A stretch of 9,360 nucleotides of DNA from an uncultured Clostridia bacterium (GTDB lineage: Bacteria > Bacillota > Clostridia > Lachnospirales > Lachnospiraceae). Made by a program: the position numbers and the translations under genes. Shown here one piece after another: positions 6,611 to 9,360 of the stretch. Position 1 is the stretch's first letter. Each line of letters starts with the position of its first letter. A model generated the notes under the pieces. The model was not told the origin of the DNA, did not search any database, and saw only the letters and a list, made by a program, of their open reading frames with translations. The stretch spans positions 1-9,360 of the forward strand of contig CAMWWW010000074.1 in the NCBI GenBank assembly GCA_947178015.1, read 5' to 3'.

Positions 6611-9235
6611 ATGTTGAGAATTAAGGAAATATGGTTAGATAATATAAAGGAACCTATTGGCATTGCAAATTTTCCTTCTTTTCGATGGGTTCTTGATAGT
6701 GATAGAAAAAATGTGATGCAGAGCGCCTATTATTTGATGGTGAAGGAGGCGTCCTCGGAAAAGGTGGTATATGACAGCGGCTGGGTGGAGAGTGACCAGT
6801 CTGTTTGGATAATGCCGGAAACAGAGTCGCAGCTTCGATCTCTGGAGAAATATATCGTTAGGGTGAGAGTGCGTGCCGGGGAGGAGGAAAGTCCAGAATT
6901 TGAAACATCGTTTCTCACAGGTATTTTAGATTGTAAGGAATGGAAGGCGGACTTTATCTCGGCAGAGACAAAGGAGAATAGAGAGGATTCAAGAGGAACC
7001 TGCCTAAAGAAAAAGGTGATGGTGTGCGGTGAGGTGGAGAGCGCCTATGTCTGCACGACGGCTCTTGGGCTGTATCATTTTTATATCAATGGAAAAAAGA
7101 TCGGGGAGGATGAGCTTACGCCGGGCTGGACTTCTTATCAGAAGCATCTCTGTTATCAGACTTATGAAGTGACAGAGGCTGTCAGACAGGGAGAGAATGA
7201 GCTGGGCGCTATGGTGGGGGCTGGCTGGTATAAGGGCAAGATGGGATTTTTGCACCTTCGCAATAACTATGGAGAACAGACAGCTTTTTTCATGCAGCTC
7301 TTAATCCGGTATCGAGATGGAAGAGAAGAGATTATTGTGACAGACCAAAGCTGGGAAGGACAATCTTCGCCCATACTGTTTTCTGAAATATATGACGGAG
7401 AGATCTATGATGCCAGAAGGGAGCTGGAAGAGACGGAAAAGCTTCCGGTTTCTGTGGTTGAATTTCCAAAAGAGGCATTAACTGCACAGCCGGGAAGCCG
7501 AGTAAAAAAGATGGAGGAAATTCCTGTTAAGAAGCTGTTCACAACGCCGGAGGGGGATACGGTGCTGGATTTTGGACAGAATCTGACGGGATGGGTAGAG
7601 TTTCGCATTATGGCAGAAAAAGGGGAAGAGGTGGTTTTGCAGTGCTTTGAGACATTGGATGCCCGTGGAAATGTCTATACAGAGAATTTAAGGACAGCAA
7701 AGCAGACGATTCGCTATATTTGTAATGGCAAGCCCTCCGTCTATCACCCCCATTTTACCTTTCAGGGATTTCGCTATATAAAAATATGCCAGTGGCCTGT
7801 CAGCGCAGGACCAGTTGCGGAGGATAACTTTAAGGCATGCGTGCTGTATTCTGAGATGGAGCCTCTGGGAAGATTTTCTTGTTCAAATCCGCTTATCAAT
7901 CAGCTTCATCACAATATATTGTGGAGCTTAAAGGGGAATTTTGTAGATATTCCAACAGACTGTCCGCAGAGAGATGAGCGGATGGGCTGGACTGGCGATG
8001 CGCAGATTTTCTGTCGGGCGTCCTGCTATCTGATGAATACAGATGTATTTTTTTCAAAATGGTTGCTTGATGTGGCTGCCGACCAGACAGAGGAGGGCGG
8101 CGTTCCACATGTTGTCCCTGATATTATTAGCGGGAAAGAGCACAGTGATTGGCTGTTGTCACAAGGCACACATTCGGCAGCGGCTTGGGCAGACGTTGCC
8201 GTGATCAACCCGTGGACCTTATATCTAATGTATGGCGATCAGAAAATACTGGAAAGACAATATGACAGCATGAAAAAATGGATTCTCTTTATGAAAGCAC
8301 ACGCACAGGACTCGATCTGGAATTATAAGCTGCAATTTGGTGATTGGGTGGCTTTGGATGCCGAGGAGGGCAGTTATTTGGGAGCGACACCCAATGATCT
8401 GACCTGCACGGCTTACTATGCGTACTCCACACAGCTATTTTCCAAGATAGCAGGAGTGCTCCATAGAACAGAGGATGAAGAGGAATTTACAAAGCTGTAT
8501 CAGACGATAAAAGAGAAATTTCAAAATACATTTTTTCAGGAAGATGGCTCCATGACAGCGCAGACACAAACGGCGCATATTGTAGCGCTATACTTTGGGC
8601 TGGTACCAGATAAACTCAGAAAAAAGACGGCGGACAGACTGGCAGAGCTGCTGAAAGAAAATGGCGGACATCTGCTGACCGGATTTGTGGGGACACCATA
8701 TTTCTGTCACGCATTGAGTGAGAATGGATATACGAAGGAAGCCTATCAGCTCTTATTAAAAGAAGATTTTCCATCGTGGCTATATCAGGTTAAGATGGGC
8801 GCCACAACCGTGTGGGAGCATTGGGACGGCATAAAGCCGGACGGCACTATGTGGAGCAGCGATATGAATTCTTTTAATCATTATGCTTATGGTGCAGTGG
8901 GGGATTGGCTGTACAGGGTGGTTCTAGGAATAGAGGCAGATGAACATAAACCGGGCTTTCAGCATATCCGAATTCAGCCGCAGACGGACAAGGCGATATC
9001 TTACGCAGAAGGCGCTTATCAAAGCATCTATGGGGAAATAGCGGTTCGCTGGGAGAAAGAAAATGGAAGAACAAAGTTGACCGTCCATATCCCTGTTAAT
9101 ACTAGAGCAACGATATTATTGGAACAAGGGGCGGAGGACATTTGTGCAGAAGAGATATGTTTTGAGAAAAAGAATGGCAAATATCAAGCAGAATGTGGAT
9201 CAGGAGATTGGATGGTGGAATACACGATAGTATAA
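6611..9235 (+). CDS. GH78 alpha-L-rhamnosidase, intracellular
   Basis: Full-length bacterial GH78 enzyme of 874 residues: an N-terminal fibronectin-like sandwich (about 1-105), the Bac_rhamnosid_N module (about 130-300, with YHFYINGKKIGEDELTPGWT), a concanavalin-like sandwich (about 305-415, with DFGQNLTGWVEF), the (alpha/alpha)6 catalytic barrel (about 420-770) and a C-terminal sandwich. The acid glutamate is E456 in CPQRDERMGWTGDAQ and the water-activating one E736 in TTVWEHWDG; both signatures are intact. No signal peptide or membrane anchor, so it cleaves rhamnosides after uptake. It frees L-rhamnose from plant glycosides, probably removing rhamnose from the same oligosaccharide or flavonoid glycoside whose apiose is released by the GH140-type enzyme. 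RG-II side chains carry beta-linked rhamnose on apiose, so alpha-rhamnosyl flavonoids or other pectic fragments fit better. No rhamnose catabolic genes are in the window. Confidence 0.95.
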   Translation: MLRIKEIWLDNIKEPIGIANFPSFRWVLDSDRKNVMQSAYYLMVKEASSEKVVYDSGWVESDQSVWIMPETESQLRSLEKYIVRVRVRAGEEESPEFETSFLTGILDCKEWKADFISAETKENREDSRGTCLKKKVMVCGEVESAYVCTTALGLYHFYINGKKIGEDELTPGWTSYQKHLCYQTYEVTEAVRQGENELGAMVGAGWYKGKMGFLHLRNNYGEQTAFFMQLLIRYRDGREEIIVTDQSWEGQSSPILFSEIYDGEIYDARRELEETEKLPVSVVEFPKEALTAQPGSRVKKMEEIPVKKLFTTPEGDTVLDFGQNLTGWVEFRIMAEKGEEVVLQCFETLDARGNVYTENLRTAKQTIRYICNGKPSVYHPHFTFQGFRYIKICQWPVSAGPVAEDNFKACVLYSEMEPLGRFSCSNPLINQLHHNILWSLKGNFVDIPTDCPQRDERMGWTGDAQIFCRASCYLMNTDVFFSKWLLDVAADQTEEGGVPHVVPDIISGKEHSDWLLSQGTHSAAAWADVAVINPWTLYLMYGDQKILERQYDSMKKWILFMKAHAQDSIWNYKLQFGDWVALDAEEGSYLGATPNDLTCTAYYAYSTQLFSKIAGVLHRTEDEEEFTKLYQTIKEKFQNTFFQEDGSMTAQTQTAHIVALYFGLVPDKLRKKTADRLAELLKENGGHLLTGFVGTPYFCHALSENGYTKEAYQLLLKEDFPSWLYQVKMGATTVWEHWDGIKPDGTMWSSDMNSFNHYAYGAVGDWLYRVVLGIEADEHKPGFQHIRIQPQTDKAISYAEGAYQSIYGEIAVRWEKENGRTKLTVHIPVNTRATILLEQGAEDICAEEICFEKKNGKYQAECGSGDWMVEYTIV

Positions 9236-9265
9236 AAGAGGAAGATAGATAAAGATGTAATATCT

Positions 9266-9288
9266 GATAACTTTTTGTAAGAGTTATT
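9266..9288 (+). terminator. Weak AT-rich hairpin after the operon
   Basis: ATAACT (9267-9272) pairs with AGTTAT (9282-9287), and T9273-T9275 can continue the stem against A9279-G9281 with one G-U pair, leaving a 3-base loop. It is followed by a T-rich but interrupted stretch. A weak terminator is possible; the stem has very little GC. Confidence 0.3.
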
Positions 9289-9290
9289 TA

Positions 9291-9360
9291 TATAGTCATT
9301 TTCATGAAAGGTCCGCATAGCCAGCGCTGCTATTTCCTCCGTCACCCCGCTCTCGCTTAG
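9291..9360 (-). repeat. Right, inverted copy of the repeat element (cut by the window edge)
   Basis: Read on the - strand, it matches 68-137 at 64 of 70 positions, so the two copies face each other across the operon with the AATGACTATA end innermost. It also contains an imperfect palindrome (9317-9333, arms ATAGC/GCTAT) that is partly lost in the left copy. The element begins 55 bases after the rhamnosidase stop and clearly continues past 9360. Confidence 0.75.

Noticed and set aside
6650..6659. Ten bases identical to window positions 1-10 (GAACCTATTG)
   Set aside because: The match stops after ten bases and lies inside the rhamnosidase coding sequence; it is compatible with chance.

Overview
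The window reads as one compact catabolic operon from a low-to-mid-GC Firmicute, most likely a gut-type Lachnospiraceae/Clostridia. This rests on strong AGGAGG ribosome sites, a split two-gene transketolase, AT-rich intergenic DNA and intracellular glycoside hydrolases. Assignment to genus is not possible from the sequence alone.

Layout: positions 1-407 are non-coding. They hold a repeat element (1-137, core 68-137) and then an AT-rich regulatory region with a perfect 14-bp inverted repeat (252-265/311-324), a perfect 14-bp palindrome (263-276) and a plausible promoter (276-304). Six genes follow on the + strand with short gaps or overlaps: a FucI/AraA-type sugar isomerase (408-1808), the N- and C-terminal subunits of a transketolase-like enzyme (1879-2748 and 2741-3676), a DUF4038/GH140-type glycosidase (3712-5004), an FGGY carbohydrate kinase (5024-6559) and a GH78 alpha-L-rhamnosidase (6611-9235). 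A second copy of the repeat core lies in the opposite orientation at 9291-9360, so the operon is framed by an inverted pair. No regulator, transporter, RNA gene, CRISPR array or transposase was seen.

Working hypothesis: GH140 is the apiosidase family, and isomerase + FGGY kinase + two-subunit transketolase is the set of steps in the non-oxidative D-apiose route (apiose to apulose to apulose 4-phosphate, then ketol transfer to glyceraldehyde 3-phosphate giving xylulose 5-phosphate and dihydroxyacetone phosphate). The operon would then take in small plant apiosides or rhamno-apiosides (flavonoid glycosides or pectic rhamnogalacturonan-II fragments), release apiose and L-rhamnose in the cytoplasm with two hydrolases that lack signal peptides, and feed apiose into the pentose phosphate pathway. 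The enzyme families are clear from the sequence; the substrate is an inference from their combination. The most unusual point is that the isomerase step falls to a fucose/arabinose-isomerase-type protein.
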